DNA of 64,000 nucleotides from Zizania palustris. Its lineage: Eukaryota; Streptophyta; Magnoliopsida; Poales; Poaceae. Position numbers and translations under genes: made by a program. Positions 10,926-22,235 of this stretch are shown piece by piece. The DNA is taken from contig JAAALK010000289.1 in NCBI GenBank assembly GCA_019279435.1, positions 26,094,603 through 26,158,602 on the forward strand, in the 5' to 3' direction. Under the pieces are notes generated by a model. It ran no database searches. It had not been told where the DNA came from and saw only the letters and a program-made list of their open reading frames with translations. Numbering within the stretch: the stretch's first letter is position 1; each line of letters begins with the position of its first letter.

Positions 10926-13900
10926 TCAAGAGAAATTTTCATCCAAGCCAAGCAAGAAACGAAGACCCCCTCGGGCGGAGGGGTCACCAGCGCCAGAGCG
11001 CGTTTCGGGCATGCGCCCAGGAACGCTTCGCGCGGACCTCTCCTTCCTTTTCTTCCGCTCCTCTTCCTTCTTCCGGGCGCGAAAGGCCCTCTGGTCCTCC
11101 TGAAGCTGGGCCCAGCTGCGCAGGTTATCCCCCCCGGAAGGCACTTCGTCTAAGCTGGCCTCCGTGTCGGACCAATCTACCGGCTCCGGAGATGAGGACG
11201 AAGAGTGAGATCCCGCCTCTTCTTCCTTAATGAAGCCCAAAACCCCGCGAAGGATGTCAGGATCCACGTGCCCATCACCGCTACGGGGGAGAACGAAGCG
11301 CGCGGGCCGGTTCGCCTTCAGGACCTCGAAGATGGCCCATTGATGTCGAAGAGCATCGTAAAAGTCAAGTACTTCGATATCGTGTTCGCAATCGCGGATA
11401 CCCTAGATAAACCCCAAGAGGTACTCTTTATTAATATGCGATTAAGTTCCTAAGCTATTACAAGTTAGTGCAGCGGAAGGTCGAAAGAGGTTACACCTTC
11501 GGGTCCGGCTGGCGAGCCGAGGCCGGAGGCTTCGAAGGATCCGGAGGACCATGCTTACGGAGTGCCTCCTCCAGCCAAGCTTTGATCGACTCAGGGCCCT
11601 CGGTCTCCCAGACCGCCTTGAGCGCTCGCCAAGATCGATTCAGCGCGACGCTTGGCGTTCGAAGGTGATCTCCCACGAAGACGATCGGATGCGGGCCCGA
11701 AGGTGAAGGAAGCGGAAGGCCGGACACCTCGAGATGGCGGAGGATTCCGTAAGCGGCCACCCGAGCAGACACTTCACCGTACTGTGCTACGGTCAAGTGT
11801 ATCTGCCGGACGGCGGACTGAATGAACTTCACTCGGCGAAGCAAAGACTCCCGGGCGATGTCGAACGCGCCGCACCCGGTGCCGTAGCGCGCCAGCACCT
11901 TCCGGAGAGACACCGCGGTGTCGGCCGCCGTTTTCCCCGCCTCAGCAAGGTCCTCGGTCAACTCCCAGTTCCGGGCGGTGAGGTCCGCCTCAGTCCGCTC
12001 CATCCGGTCCACTTGTACCCGGAGGGACTCCGCGCTGGTCGCCGCCTCTTCCCGAAGCTTGCTCTCCTCCGAGACCCGAGCTCGGAGAGAGGAAACCTCC
12101 GCCTCCAGCTCATCGGTTCGGGCAGCTCGGACCCGGAGAGAGGCAACTTCCGCCTCCAGCTCGTCAGCCCGGGCAGCTCGAGCCCGGAGCCCTTCCAATT
12201 CCGCGACACGAGCCTTGAGGGAGCCCATCTCCGCCACTTGGGCCTCAAGTGTTTCGGCCCTCGCTGCTTGGAGATGAAGGGCTTCTACTTCCGTCGCCCG
12301 CTCCCGAGCCAGTGCCTCCGCGGCATCCCCTCGGGTTGCGAGCCTCGCGGTCTCCGCCTCGCGGTGTTGGCGTTCGGAGAGAAGGGCAATCATCTGGCCC
12401 TGCGCCAGGGCGACCACCTGCGTCCGGAGAAGGTTAGCAAGAGAAGGGCTAGAGGCTCACCGATGGAATTCCAGGGACATACCTGGCCCACTGCGGTCTC
12501 GATGGCCCGGCCGAGGTCTAGGCCGTCGGACGCCCCTAGCTCCTCTATTACCGGGGCTTCGCGGAGCCGCAGATAATAATTGTGGACCGGAGCCACCCTG
12601 GACGCGAAGTCCTCGCTGTTCGCCAGGAAGGGGCGCAGAAGGGGCACCGTAGCGCGCGCCCCCCGGTTGGAAGTAGGGGCCCAAGGTGAGCCCCTGACGC
12701 CCTCGGCCGCCTCCGGGGAAGCCCCTTCAGAGGCCCCCGCCTCCACTCCGGCTCGCTGCTCCGAAGCCTCCGTCGCATCAACAGGGGCTGCGGGCCTCTC
12801 GTCGGCGGCGTCGTCCCGGGGCAAGACAACTGGCTCGGCAACCCGGACGGATGTGCCTGCGTAGATGAACGAGGTTGAAGTTCGAAGGAATCCCGGGGTT
12901 TGAAGAAAGGCGTGCAAGCTATCTTACCTTCATCCGCACCATCGCCAAGATCCTCTGAAGGCGGAGTCGGTCCGGACGGGCTCGGGCGGAAGAAGAGATC
13001 ATCGATGGAGTTCACGGGCGAACCCACCGCCGCCGCGGCGAGCTCGGCTTCCATGGCCTCGCGCCCTTCAACGGCCCCGAGGGGGTCGGCCAGCCCGCCA
13101 CGATCCAGGCTGTCTGTCGCCCTGCTCCCATGAGAGCCGACAGAGCCCCCCTCCGAAGATGGTGGCCGCGGAGGAGAAGCCTCTGGAGGCGGCGTCGTCC
13201 GGGAGGCAGGGACCCATTGCCTAGCCCCCGGCGCAGGGTTCTCGAAGCCCGAGCGAGGGAGAGCACCCTCGGTCCTCTCGGTGCCCGAGCGGACGGGCGG
13301 AATCGGGTCCGGGATCGCCGGAGGATCCCCCAATTCCGATTGAGCCCCGTCGCTAGATCCACCTCCTTCGGAGCCGGAGGCGGAGGCTGGTTCCGGGGAA
13401 AGCCGCTTGGGCCCTTTCACTATCTTCTTCTTCTTCTTCGGAGGGCGCCTGGGCGAGAGGCCACCATCGGTTTCGCCCACCTTCCTCTTCGAGACATCCC
13501 GAAGGGCCTCTCCCTCCGGAAGAGGCGGAGGCGAGAGCTCAAGAGCGCTCCACACTCGGTTGAAGCGCTCCCAGGAACCCACCAGTTCCAACCGTCGGGT
13601 GCGTTCGGCTTGTGTAGGGGCACCAAGGATCCCCTCCGTCAGGCGGGCCACCTCTTCGGGGGTCCGGGCCATAAGAGACCCTGCAGTCCAAAGGTCAGAA
13701 TCAAGATACCTTCCGAGCAGGAAGCGGAGTCAAGGTAAACAAGCGCAGACACTTACCAAGTTGGCGGGAGAGCTCCGCTGGCATCGATGCATCCCGGCTG
13801 CTCCGGAGCGATGCGGGCCATTCTTCCTTCAGTGGAGGGATTTCTAGGGCCACAAACTCCTCCGCCAAGTCGCGCATGCTCATTCGGCGAGCGACGATCT

Positions 13901-14636
13901 GGAGAAGCTTGATCCTCGCGGAGATCGAGCCAGAGTCAACTTCGACGCGCGCCTCCTTCCGGAACCAGATGTGGCGCGTAATCCCGGCGAGTCCGGAGCT
14001 AAGTCCCACATGGACGTAGAACCACCAGCTCACCCATTTAGAGTACCATCTCTCGTTGATGGCCTTCGCCGGGAAGTGGTCCTCGTACTTCCTCCGGAGT
14101 TGGAAATTAATGCTTCCGAAAGCTAGTATCTGACCCCCCTTCTTCTTCGGCTGGCAGAGGGCTTCGTGCATCTCCGCGAAGACCTCCACCCTTCCTTCGC
14201 AGCCCTCGGCGCGCATGGCCCACTCGAAGATGGCGAGGCGGGCCACGGCGTTGGTAGATAGCTGCGGGAGCTCCACGTGGAACGCGTCCAGCACCCCAGC
14301 AAGGAGCTCCGAGGCGGGAAACCCTAGCCCCGCCTCGAAGAAGGCCTCGAAGACGACGACCTCGCCCTCTCACGGCTGCGGGGCCGTCTCCCGACCTGGT
14401 CTCCGTGCCTGCGTCTCGGGACCAAGGCGGCCCCTGGTCGCCTGATCGATCGACGCCCCGGTGCACGTAGATGGGCCAAGCTCCAGGGTCTGCTCTCGGA
14501 ACCGCTCCGAGGCAGGACGAAGCTCGCGCGAGCCGCGTGGCTCTGATGGGCCGGTGGCCGCCGCCGCCGCTGCCGCCATCTGGCGCTGCAGAAAGCGCGG
14601 ATCCATCGCCATTGCCGGGTCGTCACCTCTTGCCAT
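10926..14636 (-). pseudogene. Element A antisense five-exon gene (Transposase_28-like), one nonsense codon
   Basis: Minus strand model: exon 1 13757-14636 (ATG at 14636), exon 2 12928-13680, exon 3 12483-12856, exon 4 11497-12417, exon 5 10926-11402. Introns are 65-94 bp with strong donors GTAAGT, GTAAGA, GTATGT and a weaker GTGTAA. Acceptors are CTGCAG, CGCAG, CGCAG and TCTAG. Joined exons total 3405 bases, an exact multiple of three. Exon 1 carries EVVVFEAFFEAGLGFP, FGSINFQLRRKYEDHFP and RMSMRDLAEEFVAL; exon 2 LVGSWERFNRVW; exon 4 a long coiled coil with repeated ARADELEAEV-type units. Exon 5 has DIEVLDFYDALRHQWAIFEV and ends RFLLGLDENFS. Only one lesion is seen, a TGA at 14370-14372 just before EVVVFEAFF. 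It lies between pol and the 3' LTR, opposite to pol. Function unknown; splicing is inferred, not observed. Confidence 0.75.
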
Positions 14637-14750
14637 CGCGCAAGGAGTAAGAAGAGGGCTAGCGCTCAGGAAGTGAAGCGGGTGCAGGCTGGAGTGGCTG
14701 GGGCGTGTGCGATGAAGTCAGGAAGGAGGAACCAGACGTGTAGCAGGTGG

Positions 14751-14757
14751 TATTTAA
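14751..14757 (-). promoter_or_regulatory. TATA-like element of the A antisense gene
   Basis: TTAAATA on the minus strand, 115 bp 5' of the ATG at 14636, in the place held by CTATAAATAG in B1, B2 and B4. It is weaker than those. The remaining 14758-15218 shows no coding sequence and ends in the purine tract before the LTR. Confidence 0.4.
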
Positions 14758-15218
14758 GCACGAAACTGGCAGTTTCCTCTTCCACTCGTTCCGCGTGTGA
14801 ACACGGCGGTTGCATGGCGCCTACATTTAATGTCTAACCGGCGCCTCGGGGCGCAGCAGTCTGCCGGTGGTTCGCCTCCCCAACGCCGAGTGCACGCCCG
14901 TGGCATTAACTGCCGTGGGTGGCGTTAGGCCACCTCCTCGGGGCTAGAGCCCTATGGTCCAAGGCACGTAAGCATCTAGGGAGCCGGTCAAACTTCTCCC
15001 AACCCCTCGAGAAGGAGAACTCGAGCGGATCTCCACCCCTGGCTCGGTCGTGCTTGCCCGCTCCGGAGCTCCTCCGCGTCCGTCGAAGGGGGTAGCACTC
15101 CGGCCAGGCCCGGCACATCAATGTAAGTTACATCCTTATGAAAGTTATCGGAATTATCATGTGCTCTTCCACCCTCTCTTAACGTAGGGCTCCCGAGAGG
15201 AAAGAAGCGAGGGGCTAC

Positions 15219-15887
15219 TGTTGGGGGAGATAATCCCGACGGCCAGGGGTCCCACCGCCTGGGGGTCCGAAGCCAAGAATACCGGAGGCCACCCTCCGAG
15301 AAAAGGATACCGGAGGCCACCCTTCGGGAGAAGGCTGCCGGAGGCCGCCTTCCGGGGAAAGGTTGCCGGAGGCTGCCCTCCGGGAGAAGGGCCGGAGGCC
15401 TCCTTCCGGGAGACAAAGGAGGGAGGTCGTCCTCTGGCACAAGGACGCCGGAGGCCAACCCCCGCGAGAAAGAAGCCGGAGGCCACCCTCCGGGAGGAAG
15501 ATGCCGGAGGCCACCCTCCAGGAGAAGGTCGCCGGAGACCACCCTCCGGGAGGGAATTGCCGAAGGCCCCTCCCTCGGGCTGCAGTAGCGAACCCGAAGA
15601 GAGCGTTGGCGGGAAAAGGACGAGACAAATGTACAGGGGGAAAGGATCGCGATCCTCTGGGCCATGTCGGGCGGCGCAGGCAGTGTCCCACACAGCTGAT
15701 ACACTGTCAGAGTCGAATCTTCTAGTCTGTACTGTATATAGTCCGTTTTGTCTGTACTGTCGACCGGCGGTTGGCCGGGTAGCCGTTGGCGTTCCAGAGG
15801 CATTTGGCCTCTGGACGGGGCGCCTTATAAATACCCCCAACTACAGTTGTAAGGGATGAGCTCAAGGAGCATTGAATACACCACCCT
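15219..15887 (+). repeat. Element A 3' LTR, left part (interrupted by B2)
   Basis: Begins TGTTGGGGGAGATAAT after the tract GCGAGGGGCTAC. It contains a degenerate 24-27 bp minisatellite (about 15280-15560, units around GCCGGAGGCCACCCTCCGGGAG) comparable to, but not the same as, the B LTR minisatellite. A TATA box TTATAAATA lies near 15825. The LTR continues at 23290 after the B2 insert. Together they make 714 bp. Confidence 0.88.
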
Positions 15888-16989
15888 TGTTGGGGGAATA
15901 TATTTCCCTTGAACAGGGGCCAAATGACGTCAGCCTCCGACAGCCTTCGGCCCAGAGCCCAGCGCTGTCGGAGCCTGTTTTCTCTCTAAGTGTTGTTTCT
16001 AGGTCCCAAGGTGCCTTTCGGGGCCTGTAGCTTCGGAGCCCTCAGACCGGGAGGTCCGGCTCGGAGCCCCTGATTCGGGCCCTAGCGCAGGGCGCCGGAG
16101 GCCACCCTCCGGGCGCAGGAGTCCGGAGGCCGCCCTCCGGAGCCAAGTCCAGAGACCGCCTTCCGGAGCCAAGTTCGGAGGCCACCCTCCGGGGGCCAAG
16201 TCCGGAGGCCACTCTCTGGAGTCCAGTTCGGAGGCCACCCTCCGGGAGCCAAGTCCGGAGGCCGCCCTCCGGAATCCAGTTCGGAGGCCACCCTCCGGGA
16301 GCCAAGTCCGGAGGTCGGCCTCCGGAGTCCAGTCCGGAGGCCACCCTCCGGGAGCCAAGTCCGGAGGCCGCCCTCTGGAATCCAGTTCGGAGGCCACCCT
16401 CCGGGAGCCAAGCCCGGAGGTCGCCCCTCGGAGTCCAGTTCGGAGGTCGCCCTCCGGGAGCCCAGTCCGGAGGCCGCCCTCCGGAGCCCCGTCCGGAGGC
16501 TGCCTTCCGGAGCTCGCTTCGAAGCCCCCCCTCCGGGGTGCACTTCGAAGCCTTCCCCCCAGCCTCCACCTTCGGTGTATCTTTTAGCTAGTCAAAGCCT
16601 GGCATAGCCTGACACGTCTGTAAAGCTGTAAAGTTGTCTGGTACTCTTGCTCAGTAGCTAGCCCCTTTCCCTGTCTACCCCTATAAGCCTACGGGCTTGT
16701 AGAGGGTATCTTAGTCTTTTCCTTAAGGCCTGCGTGCCTATAAAAGCAGGGCCAAGCCCTTGTACCAGGGACACACCCCAGGGGGCCATGAGACCCTGTA
16801 GTTCTCTTCTCCACACTAAGGGATACCATGCCAAATACACCACAAACTGGACGTAGGGCTATTATCCCCTAGGGGAGGCCCGAACCAGTATAAACTCCTT
16901 CTCCCTCTGAGAGAACCCATCGAGGTTCATTATCCACATTATACACCACCACAGGAAAACCTGCTGGAACTAACGCAATTGTTCCAACA
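15888..16989 (+). repeat. B2 5' LTR
   Basis: 1102 bp, TGTTGGGGGAATA to TTCCAACA, with a 27-bp minisatellite expanded over about 16095-16510. TATA box CTATAAAAG near 16739. It is 53 bp longer than the 3' LTR, close to two minisatellite units. Confidence 0.92.
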
Positions 16990-16991
16990 GT

Positions 16992-17009
16992 TGGCGCCGT
17001 CCGTGGGGA
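16992..17009 (+). other. B2 primer-binding site
   Basis: TGGCGCCGTCCGTGGGGA, identical to the B1 site. The first nine bases fit the 3' end of tRNA-Asp. Confidence 0.7.
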
Positions 17010-17450
17010 CCTTAGTCCTAGAAGCTAAGTTCTCTACCATTGTCTGCAACTCGAAGTACGCCTGAGGGGGGAGCCTCGAAGCTTTCTCGCTTCGCGCGCC
17101 CTCCGGCAAGGGGCTTCGGGTGCCGCTCGAAGGCCATCTTCGCCTTCCTCCATCCTTCACATGCCGGAGCTCGCCCTCTAGCAAGGGGCTCCGCTCCACT
17201 TGGCGGAGGTCGTCGAAGCCCCAGGGGCTACGAGGTCAACCTTCCGCCACCTTGCGAGGTACGTCCGCTATCCGAAGTACCACTTCGATGTACCACTTCG
17301 CAATCATTTTGGTATTTATGTGAAGCCCTGCATTGCCCTGAAACTCGAAGCCTAGCTTCGCCTTTACAGCAAGTTTTTGCACCATCTTACTTAAAAATCG
17401 AAGCTCTGCTTCGCCTTATTTAAAATCTGAAGCCTTGCTTCACTTTAACA

Positions 17451-17650
17451 AATCCGGAGCACCCCTCCGAAGGCTACGCAGCGCCTCCGGACCCGTAGCA
17501 AATCCGGAGCACCCCTCCGAAGGCTACACAGTGCCTCCGGGCCTGTAGCAAATCCGGAGCACCCCTCCGAAGGCTACACAGCGCCTCCGGGCCCGTAGCA
17601 AATCCGGAGCACCCCTCCGAAGGCTACACAGCGCCTCCGGGCCCGTAGCA
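17451..17650. repeat. 50-bp tandem repeat, four copies, in the B2 leader
   Basis: Four exact-length head-to-tail copies (17451-17500, 17501-17550, 17551-17600, 17601-17650) beginning AATCCGGAGCACCCCTCCGA and ending CCGTAGCA or CTGTAGCA, with few substitutions. B1 has a single equivalent at about 3340-3388, so the expansion is specific to B2 or its immediate lineage. The hairpin-like GAAGC-NNN-GCTTC motifs flank it on both sides (17340-18150). No coding frame is supported between 17010 and 18459. Confidence 0.9.
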
Positions 17651-18459
17651 GTAATAGGGACTCCGGGCCATGGCTCGATGCGTCCAGGGATTCCGGGCTC
17701 CGTACCCGAAGCATCCCAGGGATTCCGGGCTCCGTACCCGAAGCATCCCAGGGTCGAAGGTGGCCCAGGGTCGTAGGTGACCCAGAGCCGAAGGTGGCTC
17801 AGAACCGAAGGTGGCTCTCATTATCACAGGTTCGGTGAATCCACACCAAATATCCTCTCATTACAGGACCAAGTCCCGAAGCCTTGCTTCATTATCTAAA
17901 CACGCTCCGAAGCCTGGCTTCGCGTGCTCATATACTATACGCCTAAGCGTCTCAAAGTCTTACTTCGCTAAAATCTAAGTGTGTTTCAGAGCCTCGCTCA
18001 CGCACAGCATCCAAATCCTAGCATGCCGAAGCATGCCTCGCTAAACTTGGTTATGCCAAAGCCCTGCTCCGCACCAAGTTAGCACGTACGGAGCCCAAAA
18101 GAGGCCTTCGCTCAGTGAAATTTCAGCAGCCGAAGCATTTCTTCGCACCTAATTAAAGCATTCGAAGCCCAAAGGGGCCTTCGCTTAAATAAAATTTCAT
18201 GCGTCAAAGCCGCCGAAAGGCGCACCCTTCGCATCTTTTATTTCTTGCCCGTACCAGCAACGGCTAAGTCCCTAACTGCCACATGCAAAGGGGGGAAGCA
18301 TATATGCGAGGTGTGCGAATGTAATGTACAGTACGAGCGTAACAACCTAAAATGTTCGAAGTCAAACAACACGAAGCATACAGACGAAGTGTGCAAAAAT
18401 AGCAAACTCTATTCATAGTATGTCGAGAAGTGTGTTACAAGCATACTTCGGAAGCAAAA

Positions 18460-21400
18460 CTACGAGTAATCTGTGTCTAAGCCTAAGAAGAACCGAGTGC
18501 GAGGCCCCAACCCTCGCTTGCCTCTCCTTCGGCGGGGGCCCCCTCGGCTGGATGTTGCCTCGTCGGAGCCCGCTCTCCCTCGACCGGCCCGTCCAGGCTC
18601 CGAAGCCCGCAGGCTTCGACTTCCGCTTTGCAGGTCGCTCCAAGTTCGCGAAGCGGGCGGTGCCGTATCGAAGGCAGAAAAGTCTAGGGCTTCGTCGCCT
18701 GCTAAGGCCGCTCGCGAAGGCAAAGATAAAGAGCTCTGAAAGGGCTCCGTCTTCACAGCGGCTAGTAAATCCTGAGCTACTTCGGAGATGGCTTCGCCCC
18801 TAGGCCCCCTCGGAAGCTTAAACCGAGGGGGGCCTTCGGACCTAGCTACTTCAAGGATCGCCCACAGCTGTTGAAGCTCTTCAGAGACCTCGAGGATTTC
18901 GAGGTCTATGCTCGGAAGCTGAGCCTGGGCAGGTATAAAAAACCCCCGCATTCATATTAAAAAAACTGATAAGTTTTTACAAGCCTACATCTAAGTATTA
19001 CAAGGAAGCCTAAGGAGATCTACACCTTCGGAGGCGGAGGCGTCGAGGTCGAAGGCTTGTCCGGCGCAGCGGGCCCCTTGGACCGGCGTTGTCGAAGGGC
19101 CTTCATGAGGTCAAGGACTGCCCCGCAGCCTTGTTCCTTCCAAGGTTCATGCAGGCACCGTTAGGCTCCACGGACGTCAGGCGAAGGCGTCACCAAGTGC
19201 TGACCCCCGAAGACCACTGGGGTCACAGAGGTTGCTGCCTGAAGATGGGTGCACCCCGCTTCACGAAGCATATGCAACACCCCTTGGCCCGCAACTCGGC
19301 CGGCCATGAGAGCGAAGCCCGTCAGCGCTTCCTCCGAGATCGAAGCTGCGGTCTTCAAGAAATCGGCGCGGTCCCCAATCGGGTCTTGATCGCCAAAGTC
19401 CGGAGCCCGGCATTCGGTCCCTATTTTCTGGAGGACCTCGGTCAGGCTCTGGGTGGCTTCGCCAAGATTGGCCACGACGAAGTCTTCGAGGTCCTTAGCC
19501 CGTTGGTAGAGCTCCACGTTATCCTTCGCCTGCCGGGCCTCGGTGTCCCTCGAAGCCTTGAGCTCCGCGCGAAGCCGGCTCACCTCCGAAGCCAAAGCCT
19601 CCTTAGCTTTATCGGCTTCAGCCTTCGCCGCCTCTGCCGCGCCAGCCGAAGCCTCGGCCCGCCTTCGTTTCTCGGCCTCCGCCAAGACTTCGCAGCGAAG
19701 GGCCTCCTTCTCCTCCGCAAGGCACTCCATCCGCCTGTCCGCAGAAGTCGAAGCTGCCGCGTTCAGTGCGAAGGCCTGCAAGAATTCAAGAAATCATAAG
19801 TATCAGCCAAAGACTAGAGCATAGGTCGAGGATCGCAAGGGGCTTCGCTCACCCGCACGAGGGTCTCGTTCGCACTAACGAAGAGCTCCGTGGGGCTCAA
19901 GTGGCCAAGTTGTGCCACCAAGTCTCCTGCCTCCGCAACAGCACAAGCCTCGCGGAAGCCATTGATTGCTGCCTCCGTCACGCCTCCCTTCGGCTTGAAA
20001 GGGTGGACGATGGCCACGGTCGCCTCCGCGGGCTTCGGCTTGGCAGGGCTCAGGCCCACCACGTCGACATCTTCGTCGCTCTGAGGGTCCTCCGCGCCGC
20101 AGCCTTCGCTGCTTCCGTTTTCGGATGAAGTCCCCTCGGAGTCCGATTCACTATCGCTGCCGCTGCTGCCGCTTCCTGAAGTTTCCGAAGGCTTCGCTTC
20201 ATCGAGCTTCGCTATGGCTTCGCCCGGCGGCTTCGCCCCTACGGGCCTCGCATCGGCTTCTTCATCTGTAGAGAAGCCAAGTCAGGATCCGGGTGTTGAA
20301 AAGAAGAAGACAAAAAGGGTTTACCTTCGTCGGAGATTTCTTGAAAGGAAGTTGGGGCTAGGTGTGCCCTCCAACTCCTTCGCTGCGAAGCCGGCGCATC
20401 CGCCTCCGCGCCCGGAGTTGTCGCCTCCGGGGCCTCCGTGGCCTCCTTAGTGGAAGGGGTATGCGCGTCGACCTCCGCCGCTGAGGGCTTCGTCGCCGGG
20501 GGCTTCGCCACCTTCTTGGGAGTCGGGGCAGCTGCGGGCTTCGCCGCAACCTCTCCCGGCTTAGAGACTTCGGCCGCGGGAACCTCCGGCCGAAGCCCCG
20601 AAGTGTCCGCTTCGTCCTCGTCCCCTCTCTTCCTCTTGGCTCCGGCCGACGAGGTAGCCAGGTGGGCGAAGTCCGGCAGGACAGGGAGCCCTCCGAGGTC
20701 GAGCGCGGTCCATACCCTGTTCCAGCGCTCCCAGGACCCCACCAGTGCAAGGCGCTGGTTCTGCTCCTCGGGGGTCGGAGTCCCGACGACTCGGTCCGCC
20801 GCCGCGATGGCCTCCTCCGGGGTCCTCAAGTCGAGGGCGGCTGCATTAAAGTTGGAATTAGAGGCGAAGATCTACGAAGTGTTAAAAGCAATAAGAGTGC
20901 GAAGCCTTACAGAAGCGATCGAAGGCCAACTCGCTAAGTTCACCTCGATCCAAAGCCTGGAAGAGACCCTCCGGCCAGGAGCGCGCGAGGGGGCTGAGCC
21001 GAAGGGTGATGAACTCCTCCGCGAGGTCCCTCATGCTCATTTTCGCCGCCACCCTTCGGAGCAGCGAGATCCGCGAATGAAGGAGGTCTTCGCTGGTCTT
21101 CACCACCCCTTCGCGCCGGTACAAGATATGGGCGTTGGTACTCCGAAGGGGAGAGTTCGCGCCGACGGAGGCATAGAACCACTCTTGGTCCCACCTCGAG
21201 TACCACTTGTTGTTTACGGCCCTCGCCGAGAAGGCGTCTTGGTACTCCTTCCGGAGCTGGAAATTGACGCTGCCGAAGGCCAGCACCCTCTTGACGCGGT
21301 CCGTCCCCTCCCGCGGCTTCGGTTTGCAGTTGGCGTCATGGAGGGTGACGAAGACATCCGCGCGGCCCTCGCAGCCCTCGGCCCTCATGGCCCACTCGAA

Positions 21401-21814
21401 GACAGCTAACCTCGCCACTGCGTTGGGCGAAAGCTGAGGGAGCTCGAGGTTGTAAGCCTTGAGGACTTCGCTCAGCATCCCCACTGCAGGCAGTCCGAGG
21501 CCGGCTTCGAAGAACGCCTCGAACACCACCACCTCGTCAGCACGAGGCCTCGGCTCAGCCTCCGACTTCTCCGGGACCCGAAGCTGGATCTTCGCCGCGA
21601 TCTTCCCTTCGCAGGCCCTCCGGACCGACTCCTCCGTGGAAATCGAGGCCCTCATCTCCAGGGTCTGCTCGAACTTGTCGGAGGGCGTCCGAAGATCCCT
21701 CGGCCCTAGCCGCCTAGGCGCAGCCTTCGCCGCCGCAGCCGCCGCTGCCTGCACCTGGGCGGAGCCCGAGCTCGAGACCAAGGCCAGAGGCTTCGCCACC
21801 GCCTTCTTCGGCAT
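18460..21814 (-). pseudogene. B2 antisense five-exon gene (Transposase_28-like), best preserved copy
   Basis: Minus strand model: exon 1 20911-21814 (ATG at 21814), exon 2 20325-20840, exon 3 19853-20265, exon 4 19026-19775, exon 5 18460-18924. Introns are 59-101 bp with donors GTAAGG, GTAAAC, GTGAGC, GTGTAG and acceptors TGCAG, TACAG, TGCAG, CCCAG; phases 1, 1, 0, 0. Joined length is 3048 bases, exactly 1016 codons. Order of parts: poly-Ala N-terminus; Transposase_28-like region (EVVVFEAFFEAGLGLP, ARLAVFEWAMRAEGCEG, KMSMRDLAEEF); LVGSWERWNRVW; acidic Ser-rich stretch; HPFKPKGGVTEAA; coiled coil; GTECRAPDFGDQDPIGDRA; final exon ending RFFLGLDTDYS. One lesion, TAA at 19161-19163 in exon 4 where B1 has Trp. 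Product role unknown; a nuclear, DNA-binding or regulatory job is only speculation. Confidence 0.78.
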
Positions 21815-21952
21815 GTTGATAGGACTTCGCCGCGAAGGGCTTAAACTAGCGAAGGTGGCTCGAAGCGAAGATGGAAGAAGAAGGGAGCGAAGGTTGCAAG
21901 GCAACGAGAAGAAAGCAAATGAAGGTGTGCCGAAGCCGCACGCAGTAAGTCT

Positions 21953-21962
21953 CTATTTATAG
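21953..21962 (-). promoter_or_regulatory. TATA box of the B2 antisense gene
   Basis: CTATAAATAG on the minus strand, 139 bp 5' of the antisense ATG, the same distance as in B1. The rest of 21815-22235 shows no coding sequence and ends in the PPT. Confidence 0.65.
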
Positions 21963-22235
21963 GCGCGGTAAGAATTCCAACCGTCGTGGGCCGAACCCAC
22001 CGCCAGGTGGGCCTCCAAGCGAAGGCGAACCGGCCCAGAGCAAGGTAACGGTAACTTTTTTGACCGTTGCGGAGCCGTTCTGGCAACTAGCACGGGCATT
22101 TATTACCCCCGGGTATCGAGGTCACCTTCGGTCCAGGCTCCGAAGGTATGTTTTCTCTGAAGTTGTGTTTTCAGGTCATTTGTCCTAAGGGCGCGTGCAC
22201 CCCTTCGGCCCGAAGGCCTACACGCAAGGGGCTAC

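Noticed and set aside
15280..15560. CRISPR-like appearance of regularly spaced repeats in LTRs
   Set aside because: Units are contiguous and degenerate without unique spacers, and the context is a plant retrotransposon.
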